Shown in pieces: positions 34,237 through 42,869 of a stretch of DNA of 64,000 bases. How positions within the stretch are numbered: position 1 is the first letter of the stretch; the number at the start of each line of letters is the position of its first letter. Made by a program: the position numbers and the translations under genes. The notes below the pieces were generated by a model that had not been told where the DNA came from, searched no databases, and saw only the letters and a program-made list of their open reading frames with translations. Origin of the DNA: Bacteroidales bacterium (lineage in GTDB: Bacteria; Bacteroidota; Bacteroidia; Bacteroidales; Muribaculaceae); assembly GCA_030524805.1 (NCBI GenBank), contig JAUNFY010000003.1, positions 1-64,000 of the forward strand, given 5' to 3'.

Positions 34237-35154
34237 TCAGCGGTTCACCTGATAGTTGTTCCAGCCATCTTTAAGATAGGCCAACACCTGCTCGGCGGCT
34301 GCCACTCCGGCATTGAAGTTCGCTTCTGCAGTCTGCGCACCCATCTTTTTCGGGGTGAAGAATACGCGGTCGCCGAATTTCTTCTCAAATTCCTCGGCTG
34401 CGTCAGGTTTGATGTCGCTCACATAGCGCAGGTCGGGGCGCTCTTCAAGAGCCTTCATCAAACCTTCTTCATCAATCACTTCCTTGCGGGCTGTATTGAC
34501 AAGAACTCCTCCCTTGGGCATCTTCATCACGAGATCGTAGCCGATGCTCTTCTTGGTCTCGGCAGTGGCAGGAATGTGGAGTGATACGAAGTCATTTTCA
34601 GAGAAAAGGGCTTCCACCTCATGTATCGGGCGTACTCCTTCTGCTTCCATCACTTCGTCTTTCACAAACTTGTCGAGTGCGGAGATGTTCATTCCGAATC
34701 CCTTGGCTATACGAGCCACGTTGCGGCCAACCTGACCGAATGCATAGATGCCGAGATTCTTTCCTTTGAGTTCGGAGCCTGATTTACCATTGTATTGGTT
34801 GCGGCACATCATCACCACCATGCCGAACACAAGTTCTGCCACGGCATTGGAGTTCTGTCCCGGAGTGTTCATCACACAGATGCCATGTTTGGTGGCAGCG
34901 TCAAGATCGATATTGTCATATCCGGCGCCGGCGCGTACGATAACCTTCAGTTTCGGTGCGCGGTCCATGACTTCTCCATCGATTTTGTCGCTTCTCACGA
35001 TCAGACCTTCCACGTCGGCCACAGCCTCAAGCAGATCCTGACGGGTGCCCATCTCCACGAGCTTCATCTCGTTGCCGCTCGCGTTTATTGTGTTGCCGAT
35101 AGCTTTCACGGCGTTTGCCGCAAAAGGCTTTTCTGTGAATACCAATATTTTCAT
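34237..35154 (-). CDS. serA: D-3-phosphoglycerate dehydrogenase, short form with active-site Lys
   Basis: 305 residues, no C-terminal ACT domain, so serine feedback via ACT is not expected. Oxidises 3-phosphoglycerate in serine synthesis. RAGAGYDNID (about 74-83), NAD-binding AFGQVGRNVA (138-147) and NTARKEVIDEEGL (220-232, Arg retained). The usual catalytic His in TPHIG is replaced: here TPKKMGAQTAEA puts a Lys at 269. This matches what I recall of the type III enzymes of Bacteroides and Entamoeba. It follows serC in an operon. Confidence 0.9.
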   Translation of the reverse strand: MKILVFTEKPFAANAVKAIGNTINASGNEMKLVEMGTRQDLLEAVADVEGLIVRSDKIDGEVMDRAPKLKVIVRAGAGYDNIDLDAATKHGICVMNTPGQNSNAVAELVFGMVVMMCRNQYNGKSGSELKGKNLGIYAFGQVGRNVARIAKGFGMNISALDKFVKDEVMEAEGVRPIHEVEALFSENDFVSLHIPATAETKKSIGYDLVMKMPKGGVLVNTARKEVIDEEGLMKALEERPDLRYVSDIKPDAAEEFEKKFGDRVFFTPKKMGAQTAEANFNAGVAAAEQVLAYLKDGWNNYQVNR

Positions 35155-35177
35155 ATCCTTTATGTTTTAGGCTGGCA

Positions 35178-36248
35178 TCAGTGCAGCGATTCGAATTCTT
35201 TCATGCAAGCTATCAGTGCCTCTACCGATTCCATCGGAAGTGCATTGTAGAGGGAGGCGCGGAAGCCGCCTACATCGCGATGGCCCTTGATGCCCATCAT
35301 TCCCTTCGATGTGGCGAAGTCGATGAAGTCCTTCTCGAGGGCTGCATACTCCGGTTTCATCACGAAGCATACGTTCATATATGAGCGGTCTTCTTTGTTC
35401 TGTACTGTAGCCACGAACATCTTGCTCTCGTCGATGGCCTCGTAGAGGCGGAGTGCCTTCGCTCTGTCCATCTTTTCGATTTCGCGTATGCCGCCGAGGC
35501 TCTTGTAGTATTTCAAGGTCTGGAGCGCTGCGAAGATGGGGAGCACGGGAGGTGTATTGAACATCGAGCCCTTGTCTACGTGGGTCTTGTATTTAAGCAT
35601 CGTGGGAATCACGCGGCTCACCTTGTCGAGGGCTGCATCCTTCACAATGCAGAGTGTCACGCCCGAAGGTGCGAGGTTTTTCTGCGCGCCGGCATAGATG
35701 AGGTCATATTTGCTCACATCCACAGGGCGGGAGAAGATGTCGGAGCTCATGTCGCAGATCATCGGCACGTTCACTTCCGGATCCGCATGAATCTCGGTGC
35801 CGTAGATGGTGTTGTTCGAGGTGTAGTGGAAGTAATCCACGTCGGCGGGAACGGTCCAGTCTTTCGGGATGACTGTATATTTGGTATCCTTGCCGGATGC
35901 TACCACGTCTACTTCACCAAAGAGCTTGGCTTCCTTGATGGCTTTTGTGGCCCATACGCCGGTGTCGAGATAGGCGGCCTTGGTGTTGAGGAAGTTCATC
36001 GGAGCCATGGCGAACTGCAGGCTGGCTCCGCCACCGAGGAAGAGCACGCTGTAGCCTTCCGGAACCTCAAGAAGTTCCTTTACCAATGCTACCGCTTCGT
36101 CCACGACTGCCTGGAACTGCTTGCTGCGGTGTGAGATTTCCAGTATGGAAAGTCCCATGTCGGCGAAATCGAGGATAGCGTCTGCCGTGTTCTTGATTGT
36201 GTACTGGCTCAGGATCGAGGGGCCGGCATAAAAATTGTGTTTCTTCAT
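35178..36248 (-). CDS. serC: phosphoserine aminotransferase
   Basis: 356 residues. PLP enzyme converting 3-phosphohydroxypyruvate to phosphoserine. [11 protein letters not shown] at the N-terminus, ISHRSKQF (39-46, phosphate binding), [11 protein letters not shown] (about 69-79) and the Schiff-base lysine K190 in [14 protein letters not shown] identify it. Normal length (E. coli 362). The first gene of a serC-serA operon with a consensus promoter upstream; the gap to serA is 23 nt. Confidence 0.96.
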   Translation of the reverse strand: MKKHNFYAGPSILSQYTIKNTADAILDFADMGLSILEISHRSKQFQAVVDEAVALVKELLEVPEGYSVLFLGGGASLQFAMAPMNFLNTKAAYLDTGVWATKAIKEAKLFGEVDVVASGKDTKYTVIPKDWTVPADVDYFHYTSNNTIYGTEIHADPEVNVPMICDMSSDIFSRPVDVSKYDLIYAGAQKNLAPSGVTLCIVKDAALDKVSRVIPTMLKYKTHVDKGSMFNTPPVLPIFAALQTLKYYKSLGGIREIEKMDRAKALRLYEAIDESKMFVATVQNKEDRSYMNVCFVMKPEYAALEKDFIDFATSKGMMGIKGHRDVGGFRASLYNALPMESVEALIACMKEFESLH

Positions 36249-36302
36249 CGCTGATGGTTTTTAGGGATTTTAAGATTATTGTTAGAGAATTTTTATCTGG
36301 TG

Positions 36303-36333
36303 CAAATTTAACAAATAAATATCATTTTGCAAA
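36303..36333 (-). promoter_or_regulatory. promoter of serC-serA
   Basis: On the minus strand: TTTG (36333-36330), exactly 19 nt, TAAATTTG (36310-36303). A perfect match to the Bacteroidota consensus. Confidence 0.75.
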
Positions 36334-36409
36334 TTTTATTGCCGACTTTTTTTGAAAATTTTGTAGCCCCCGTTAATTTTTGTCGGTTTCAACGGACTTT
36401 TCCGCTGTT

Positions 36410-37787
36410 TTACACCGCGTTTCCCCTGAATAGATTGTAGGCGCCGCGCACCTTGCGCACGAAATTAACTGTCTCCTGTCCCCTGAAATAGCCATTTTTC
36501 ACAACCGGGTCGCGGTAATAGGCCGGTTTCGACTTCATCACTGCTGCTTTTTCCACATTTCCTTCCCACACCGCCGGGTCCATACCGTATTTATCGGCCA
36601 GCGCTATCGCGTCGAGTATATGCCCCGGGCCTGAATTGTAGGAAGCAAGCATGAAGTCCATTCGTTGCTCCCGGTCTGGAATTCTTTTCGTGAGCATCTT
36701 GTCAAGCTGCAGGAGTGTCTTTACTGCCACATCTACATTTTTTACCGGATTCATCATCTCCTCTGCCGTGTAGCCCATCGAGGTCGCTGTGCGCGGCATC
36801 ACCTGCATGAGTCCGAGCGCGCCGGCCCAGCTTTTTGAGTCGGCGTTGAAATGCGACTCCACGTAGGCCACGGCGGCGATGAGCCTCCAGTCCAGGCCGC
36901 TTTCTTTGGCCGCTTTCTCCGTCGATCTTTATCTTCTTTATGTCGTCAAGCCCATGGAATACGTCGTCGAAATATTCCACTTTCGACAGTCGGTAGTATT
37001 TCTTGAAAATCTCCGCCACATCCTTCTCATCGTCCGTAAACCATCGGTCGAGAGCCTTTGCCAGACCGGTCGCGCCGGAAGCCACGGCCCATTGGGAATA
37101 TTGGTCAAGGCTCACTTTCACCGATATGTCGAGTCCGGGATAGTAGGAGAGGGCTGCTTCCGCCACGTCGGAGTCAACCACGGTCAGCGGCAGTTCTCCT
37201 TTCCATACCATCGACAGAAGATCGTCGTCGCTCACTGTGTCGCGGTCGATTGTGGCTATTTCTATCCCTCCGCCTATCTCTTCATCAAGATTCTTCATTC
37301 GGTAGAAGTATTTCGAATCCCGCTGCACCGTCACTTTGCGCCCTATGAGGTCGGTCACATCCCTCACGAGGCTGTCGGCGTCCGATTTCTGCACGAGCAC
37401 CTGGCTGCTCCTCAGTTTCGGACCGCACAGCAGCATGCGGTCTTTGAATTCCGAAGTGCTTGCCACCGGGCTCGCGAGTATGTCGATTGTCCCGTCGGCC
37501 AGCCACGCCGCCATCTCGGAGATATTGCCACCGACTTTCACCGAAAACTGAAGCCCGTAGAATTTTGCGAAACTTTCCATCAGCTCGTAGTCATAGCCCA
37601 TCGGGGTGCCGCGGTAGTCGAAATAGGTGGTGGGGGAGTTGAGCATACCGACGCGGAGCGTGTCGGGAAGTTCCACATGCACTCCTTCGAAATCTATCAG
37701 TCGGGTATTGCTTTCCTTCTTCTTGTTGCAGCCTGTCGCAATCGTAAGCAGCAGTGTCAGAAGTATGGATATTGTTGTCTTCTTCAT
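36410..37787 (-). pseudogene. mltF: mltF-type membrane-bound lytic transglycosylase, frameshifted
   Basis: Two overlapping frames make one gene. The first (37787 down to about 36895) holds a lipoprotein signal (Cys at residue 20, ATGCNKKK) and a periplasmic solute-binding-like domain (about 35-285, RVGMLNSPTTYFDYRGTPMGYDYEL). The second (from about 36895 to 36410) holds the lytic transglycosylase domain: AYVESHF with the catalytic Glu, GALGLMQVMPRTA and SYNSGPGHI. They are joined by an 11-bp direct repeat offset by 13 bp. Removing 13 bp restores a continuous protein of 454 residues reading KIDGESGLDWRLIAAVAY across the junction. As written, translation continues out of frame for about 70 residues (to 36702) and lacks the catalytic domain. 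Confidence 0.85.
36895..36918. repeat. 11-bp direct repeats (13-bp offset) at the mltF frameshift
   Basis: GGCCGCTTTCT occurs at 36895-36905 and again at 36908-36918, separated by TT. Loss of one 13-bp unit by slippage would put the two halves of mltF back in frame. Confidence 0.85.
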
Positions 37788-37836
37788 ATTAATGAAACAA
37801 AAGATGCCCGCTTTATGTTTTGCGGCGTCCCCTCTC

Positions 37837-39081
37837 TCATTTAGGCGATTGGAAAGTCGATGAATACCCGTCGTTGTGGCCCGGGTGTCCCTGTGTGATT
37901 TGTGAGGCGAGTTTCAGCACCGGCACCCCGGGCGAGAGATTGATTCTGTCGATGGCTTTCATCAGGTGGGAGCGGTGGCGCTTTTCTGCGAGGATGCTTT
38001 CCGGCTCGAACAGCGACGGCAACACTGAGTCTGCAGGCACTATTTCGTCAAGCCACACCCCGGCTCTTTTGTAATAAGTGCCCGGAGTGAATATCCTGTC
38101 AAGGATGCTTATTGCTGTTTCGCACACGAATGCGGTGTCGTTGGTTGGCTCGTCAAAACGCACGCTTCCTTGAGGGCGCGCGAAAGAATGCTCCGACTTG
38201 AAACGGTTGGTCTCGAGCATGATGCCCGCTGTTTTGCATTTCCCGCCCATCTTGCGGAGTTTTTTGCAGCAGTCGGCGGCATAGATTGCTATTCTTGCCC
38301 GTATGTAGTCATAGTCGTCTACATCTTCGGGAAATGTCCGGCTTTCGCTGACTGAGTCTTGAAGTGTCGACTCCACATGGCTCAGTTCGATACATTGCTC
38401 GCCGTGAAGTTCGCGCCACGAACGCTCTCCGTTCACTCCGAAGTTTCCCCTCACCCAAGCCACGTCTTTTTTTGCGAAATCTGCAATGGTGTAGACTCCG
38501 CAGCAATATAGCCGCTTTGAGAGGCGCCGGCCGATTCCCCAAAGTTCGGAGATCGGCATTCGGCTCATCAGCGGCATCGCTTCGGAGGCGTTCAGCAGCA
38601 CCCCTACCGACTCTCCCTTTTTCTTACATGTCTCCGCCACTACTTTCGCAAGTGTCTTGCTTGGTGCGAAACCGATGGTGACAGGTATGTGCAGTTTGCT
38701 CCAGCATTCCTCGGCTATCCCTTTCCCTATTTCTGCGAGAGTGGAGTCGGGGATGCCGTCCATGAGCAGGAACGCCTCGTCCACACTGTAGTCGAGTGTG
38801 CGCGGTGCGTAATGCCGGAATATTTCGTGCACTTTGAGGCTTATAGAGCGGTAAAGCAGATGGTTGCCGCTGATGGCCGTTATCTCTCCCGAGAGGATAC
38901 GGTCTTTAATCTGGAAGGCCGGTTGCCCCATCTTTATGCCCGCACGTTTGGCCTCGTTGCTGCGCGCCACGACGCATCCGTCGTTGTTGCTCAGCACTAC
39001 GACAGCGCGGTTCTCAAGCTTCGGATTAAGAGTGCGCTCGCAGCTCACGAAGAAATTGTTGCAATCTGCCAGTCCAACCAT
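37837..39081 (-). CDS. umuC: Y-family DNA polymerase V catalytic subunit
   Basis: 414 residues from the ATG at 39081; a GTG at 39099 would overlap recQ. MVGLADCNNFFVSCER is the polymerase N-terminus with the first catalytic Asp, NNDGCVVARSNEAK follows, and YSVDEAFLLMDG has the second acidic pair. C-terminal little-finger and DUF4113-like tail (IRKHRSHLM-type, about 385-400) are present. It performs translesion synthesis. No umuD-like gene is adjacent. Its start lies four bases after the recQ stop. Confidence 0.93.
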   Translation of the reverse strand: MVGLADCNNFFVSCERTLNPKLENRAVVVLSNNDGCVVARSNEAKRAGIKMGQPAFQIKDRILSGEITAISGNHLLYRSISLKVHEIFRHYAPRTLDYSVDEAFLLMDGIPDSTLAEIGKGIAEECWSKLHIPVTIGFAPSKTLAKVVAETCKKKGESVGVLLNASEAMPLMSRMPISELWGIGRRLSKRLYCCGVYTIADFAKKDVAWVRGNFGVNGERSWRELHGEQCIELSHVESTLQDSVSESRTFPEDVDDYDYIRARIAIYAADCCKKLRKMGGKCKTAGIMLETNRFKSEHSFARPQGSVRFDEPTNDTAFVCETAISILDRIFTPGTYYKRAGVWLDEIVPADSVLPSLFEPESILAEKRHRSHLMKAIDRINLSPGVPVLKLASQITQGHPGHNDGYSSTFQSPK

Positions 39082-39085
39082 AGTT

Positions 39086-41005
39086 TCAAGTGTATTCACG
39101 CAGGCGGTAGATGGAATGACTCTCTACCGCAAATCCTTCATCTACAAGATAGCGCAGCGCATCGGCTGCCATCCGCTCGTTGGGAGCGAATCGCTTTTCC
39201 AGTATGGCCTGGGTCACTCCGGCCGGCATCATCTGCATGTATTGCCACACTTTCCTGAGCATCTCTTCTTTGGAAACGTGGGCCGACGATTTTGTGCTCC
39301 TGCGGCACACGTCGCAGTGTCCGCAAGGTTTGGATTCTTCCTCACCGAAATAGTGCAGCATTCGGTTCACCCGGCAGTTGCTGTCGTTGTAGGCATAATC
39401 TATCATCGCCTCCACTCTCTGCGACATCACTTCAAACCGATCTTCATATATGTTCCTGCCTATTTCCACATATCGGCTTTCCTCGCGCGAGGTCGTGACG
39501 CTTATGAAAGGCGTGCGTCGGCGTGGCACGTAGATGAGTATCTTCCGGCGATTGAGTTCAAGCAGCGCGTTGTATACAGTTTCCTGGTCGAGGCCTGTCT
39601 CACGCGAGATCTTGGGCTCGTTGATATATACGTAGTCGGAGAAAAGCCCCGGATACTGGCGCAGAAGGCATGCCAGCACCTTGTCGGCGGTGGCCGATGC
39701 TCCCGTGTGGTAGAGTTCTTCCCTGTCTACGCATATCATCACTCTCGAGCTGCTTTCGGTCTCTTCGATGTAGTCGAGATATCCGGCCTGCGAAAGGAGA
39801 TGGAAGGCTGCAAGCACCTGTTGGCGCTGTAGATGGAACGTTTCGCAGAAGAGTTCGAAATCAAACTCTATCAGCTGCTCATATCCTTCCCCGATGGAAA
39901 GCTTCATGACGTTGCACGCCCTTTCGTAGATTTTCCTTATTTCGTCGCGCGGAGGGAAAGTCTGTGTCAGTTTCCGGCGTAGGGTCGACTTGTCGTTTTT
40001 CGATACCAGCAACACTGCGTAGGCGGTTTTGCCGTCGCGGCCCGCGCGCCCGGCCTCCTGATAATACTCTTCAAGCGAAGGCGGAAAATCGGAATGCACC
40101 ACCAGGCGTACGTCGGGTTTGTCTATACCCATGCCGAAAGCGTTTGTCGCTATCATCACCCTCGTCTCGTTTCTCTGCCAGCGGTTCTGGCGTTCTGTCT
40201 TCATCTCGTATGTCAGGCCGGCATGGTAATATTCGGCGGAGATGCCCGACACGCTCAGGAATTCAGCTATCTCGCGCGTCTTGCGTCGGCTCCTCACATA
40301 CACGATGGCGCATCCTTCGGTGCGTGAAAGAATGTGCAGTATGTCTGCCATCTTGTTTTCCGATTCCCTCACCAGATATGAGATGTTGTCGCGCGAAAAA
40401 CTCATCTTGAACATCTTGTGTCCGGGCCGGAATTCAAGCCTGCTCATTATGTCTTGTGCCACAACCGGAGTGGCCGTGGCAGTGAGGGCCAGCACCGGCA
40501 CTCCGGGATGCACCTTGCGCAGCCCGGCTATCTTCAGATACGACGGACGGAAATCATACCCCCATTGCGAGATGCAGTGGGCCTCGTCCACCACGATGAG
40601 CCTTACCGGAAGGCGTCTGAGTTCATCAAGAAAACGTGGATTCCTGAGTTTTTCGGGTGAGATGTAGAGAAAACGGGCTTTGCCGTTGGCCAGTCGTTCC
40701 CATGCCACTCTTGTTTCGCGGGTGTTCATCCCGCTGTTGAGCATCACTGCCTTGATTCCGCGTTGCCTCAGGTTGTCGATCTGGTCTTTCATCAGCGAGA
40801 TGAGGGGGGTGACTACAATGGTCAGACCTGAGTCGAAAGCCATTCCCGGTACTTGGAAAGTGATTGATTTGCCTCCACCGGTCGGCATGAGCCCGAGCGT
40901 GTCGCTACCCGACATCACGCTCTCGATGATATCGCGCTGCAAGGGCCTGAAGCTGTCGTAGCCCCAGTATTTTTTCAGAATCTTTTCCAATTTTCTACGA
41001 AGCAA
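39086..41005 (-). CDS. recQ: ATP-dependent DNA helicase RecQ
   Basis: 639 residues. Walker A MPTGGGKSITFQ (about 40-51), DEAH VVDEAHCISQWGYDFRP (about 136-152), ATNAFGMGIDKPDVR and QEAGRAGRDG define the helicase core. The RecQ-Ct zinc site is in SNCRVNRMLHYFGEE...CGHCDVC (about 555-580). No HRDC domain is obvious at the C-terminus. The only in-frame start near the expected N-terminus is a TTG at 41005, so the start is uncertain by a few residues. Follows recJ by 35 nt. Confidence 0.93.
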   Translation of the reverse strand: MLRRKLEKILKKYWGYDSFRPLQRDIIESVMSGSDTLGLMPTGGGKSITFQVPGMAFDSGLTIVVTPLISLMKDQIDNLRQRGIKAVMLNSGMNTRETRVAWERLANGKARFLYISPEKLRNPRFLDELRRLPVRLIVVDEAHCISQWGYDFRPSYLKIAGLRKVHPGVPVLALTATATPVVAQDIMSRLEFRPGHKMFKMSFSRDNISYLVRESENKMADILHILSRTEGCAIVYVRSRRKTREIAEFLSVSGISAEYYHAGLTYEMKTERQNRWQRNETRVMIATNAFGMGIDKPDVRLVVHSDFPPSLEEYYQEAGRAGRDGKTAYAVLLVSKNDKSTLRRKLTQTFPPRDEIRKIYERACNVMKLSIGEGYEQLIEFDFELFCETFHLQRQQVLAAFHLLSQAGYLDYIEETESSSRVMICVDREELYHTGASATADKVLACLLRQYPGLFSDYVYINEPKISRETGLDQETVYNALLELNRRKILIYVPRRRTPFISVTTSREESRYVEIGRNIYEDRFEVMSQRVEAMIDYAYNDSNCRVNRMLHYFGEEESKPCGHCDVCRRSTKSSAHVSKEEMLRKVWQYMQMMPAGVTQAILEKRFAPNERMAADALRYLVDEGFAVESHSIYRLREYT

Positions 41006-41040
41006 CGTGGTTTGAGCCGGAAAAGCAGGGGGCGCCGGGT

Positions 41041-42774
41041 TTATTCCGATTTGGATATCCGGATATCTTTGATCATCAGCTGCACCGTTTCCGTATGGTT
41101 ATGCTTGTTCTGCTCTATGGTGTAGCATATATCTACTGCCTTGTGGGCATGGATATGTTCGAAATATGGTGCCATGTTGAAGGCAATCGCTGAAATCACG
41201 CGGCTTGTGGAGTCGTCTTCAAGCTCAAGCTTGATATGCTCGAGGTTTTTGCCAACGAGTTTGGATGTGCCGAAGTCAAATACGTTGCGTGTGCGGAATA
41301 CCGGTTTCTGGTTGCCCGGTCCGAACGGATTGAATTTCTTGAGCCATGCCACGAGGTCGGGGGTGATGTCGGCGAAGGTGATGTCGGCATCGATGTCGAG
41401 ATGCGGGCTCAGCTGGTTGGGCTGGATATTTTTGGCCACGTATTCTTCGAAAAGGCGGCTGAACTCATCGATGTTTTCCTCCTTCAGCGACAGACCGACG
41501 GCGTATGTGTGGCCACCGAAATTTTCCAGCAGGTGCCTGGTGGAGTTGACCGCGGCATAGATGTCGAAACCTTGCACCGAGCGGCTGCTGCCCGTGGCCA
41601 TTCCGTTGGCGTAGGTCAGCACCACCGATGGCTTGTAGTATAATTCCGTCAGGCGCGACGCCACGATGCCTATGATGCCTTTGTGCCAGTTCTTGTTGTA
41701 TATCACTATCGAGCGTTTGCCATGCACTATGTTGATGTTGTTCTCGATCAGTTCGTTGGCTTCCTCAGTGATTTTTTTGTCAAGTTCCTTGCGGTCTTTG
41801 TTGTATTGGTCTATCTCCGCGCCTCTCTGGTAGGCGTCGTGAAGGTCGCGGGTGACGAGAAGCCCTACAGCCTCCATGCCGCTCTGCATGCGGCCTGATG
41901 CGTTGATTCGCGGCCCGATCTTGAAGATCACGTCGGAGATGGTGATGTCTTTGTTGGTCAGTTTGCAGAGGCGTATGATGCTCCGCAGGCCGAGATTCGG
42001 ATTTGAATTGAGACGCCTGAGGCCATGATAGGCCATGATGCGGTTTTCGCCGATAATCGGCACTATGTCGGCGGCGATGCTCACCGCCACAAGGTCAAGC
42101 AGCGAGTCGAGCTCGTTGTGGTTGCCCAGACCATTGCTCTTTGCGAAGCCCTGCATGAATTTAAACCCGACGCCGCAACCGCTGAGGTGCGGGCAGGGAT
42201 AAGGCGAGCCGGGCATCTTCGGATTCAGTATCGCCACAGCGGGCGGCAACTCCTCGTCAGGCACGTGATGGTCGCAGATGATGAAGTCGATTCCGAGCTG
42301 CTTGGCGTAAGTGATTTCTTCGATTGCCTTGATGCCGCAGTCGAGCACTACCACGAGTTTTACATCATTTTCTGCGGCATATTCGATGCTTTTGCGCGAG
42401 ATGCCGTAGCCTTCCTCATAGCGGGTCGGTATGTAGTATTCGATGTTGCTGTAGTAGTTCTGAAGATACTTGTATACGAGTGCCACCGCAGTGGTACCGT
42501 CTACATCGTAGTCGCCATAAATCATGATTCTTTCTTTTGCTCCCATGGCCTTGTTCAGTCGGTTGACTGCCTTGTCCATGTCGGGCATCAGGAAAGGATC
42601 ATGCAGGTCGTCGAGCGACGGTGAGAAAAAAATCTGCGCATCTTGTGTGGTGGCAACACCACGGCGCAACAATAGTTCAGGCACCGGATGGATGCCGCCG
42701 CATACGGGCAAGAGGGCTTCCGCCTCATCCTGTTCTTGTCGTGTCAGTGGTTGGTAGTTCCAGTTGTTGCTCAT
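41041..42774 (-). CDS. recJ: single-stranded-DNA-specific exonuclease RecJ
   Basis: 577 residues. 5'-3' ssDNA exonuclease of the DHH family: MIYGDYDVDGTTAVAL (about 79-94, metal ligands), VVLDCGIKA, the DHH-equivalent IICDHHVPDEELP (about 161-173), the DHHA1 region GKRSIVIYNKNWHKGIIGIVASRL and GGHTYAVGLSL, and a C-terminal OB-like domain. It is first in a recJ-recQ-umuC series. A consensus promoter lies about 55 nt upstream. Confidence 0.95.
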   Translation of the reverse strand: MSNNWNYQPLTRQEQDEAEALLPVCGGIHPVPELLLRRGVATTQDAQIFFSPSLDDLHDPFLMPDMDKAVNRLNKAMGAKERIMIYGDYDVDGTTAVALVYKYLQNYYSNIEYYIPTRYEEGYGISRKSIEYAAENDVKLVVVLDCGIKAIEEITYAKQLGIDFIICDHHVPDEELPPAVAILNPKMPGSPYPCPHLSGCGVGFKFMQGFAKSNGLGNHNELDSLLDLVAVSIAADIVPIIGENRIMAYHGLRRLNSNPNLGLRSIIRLCKLTNKDITISDVIFKIGPRINASGRMQSGMEAVGLLVTRDLHDAYQRGAEIDQYNKDRKELDKKITEEANELIENNINIVHGKRSIVIYNKNWHKGIIGIVASRLTELYYKPSVVLTYANGMATGSSRSVQGFDIYAAVNSTRHLLENFGGHTYAVGLSLKEENIDEFSRLFEEYVAKNIQPNQLSPHLDIDADITFADITPDLVAWLKKFNPFGPGNQKPVFRTRNVFDFGTSKLVGKNLEHIKLELEDDSTSRVISAIAFNMAPYFEHIHAHKAVDICYTIEQNKHNHTETVQLMIKDIRISKSE

Positions 42775-42828
42775 TGTTCACTCGGTGAGCCAGCGGTTGG
42801 TGCGGAACGCACGTTCTGGGTCACTTTG

Positions 42829-42860
42829 CAAAATTAATCAAAAAAAATCGATTTTGCAAA
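42829..42860 (-). promoter_or_regulatory. promoter of recJ-recQ-umuC
   Basis: On the minus strand: TTTG (42860-42857), 20-nt spacer, TAATTTTG (42836-42829), a full consensus match beginning ten bases after the dnaG stop codon. Confidence 0.75.
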
Positions 42861-42869
42861 TTTTTTCGT

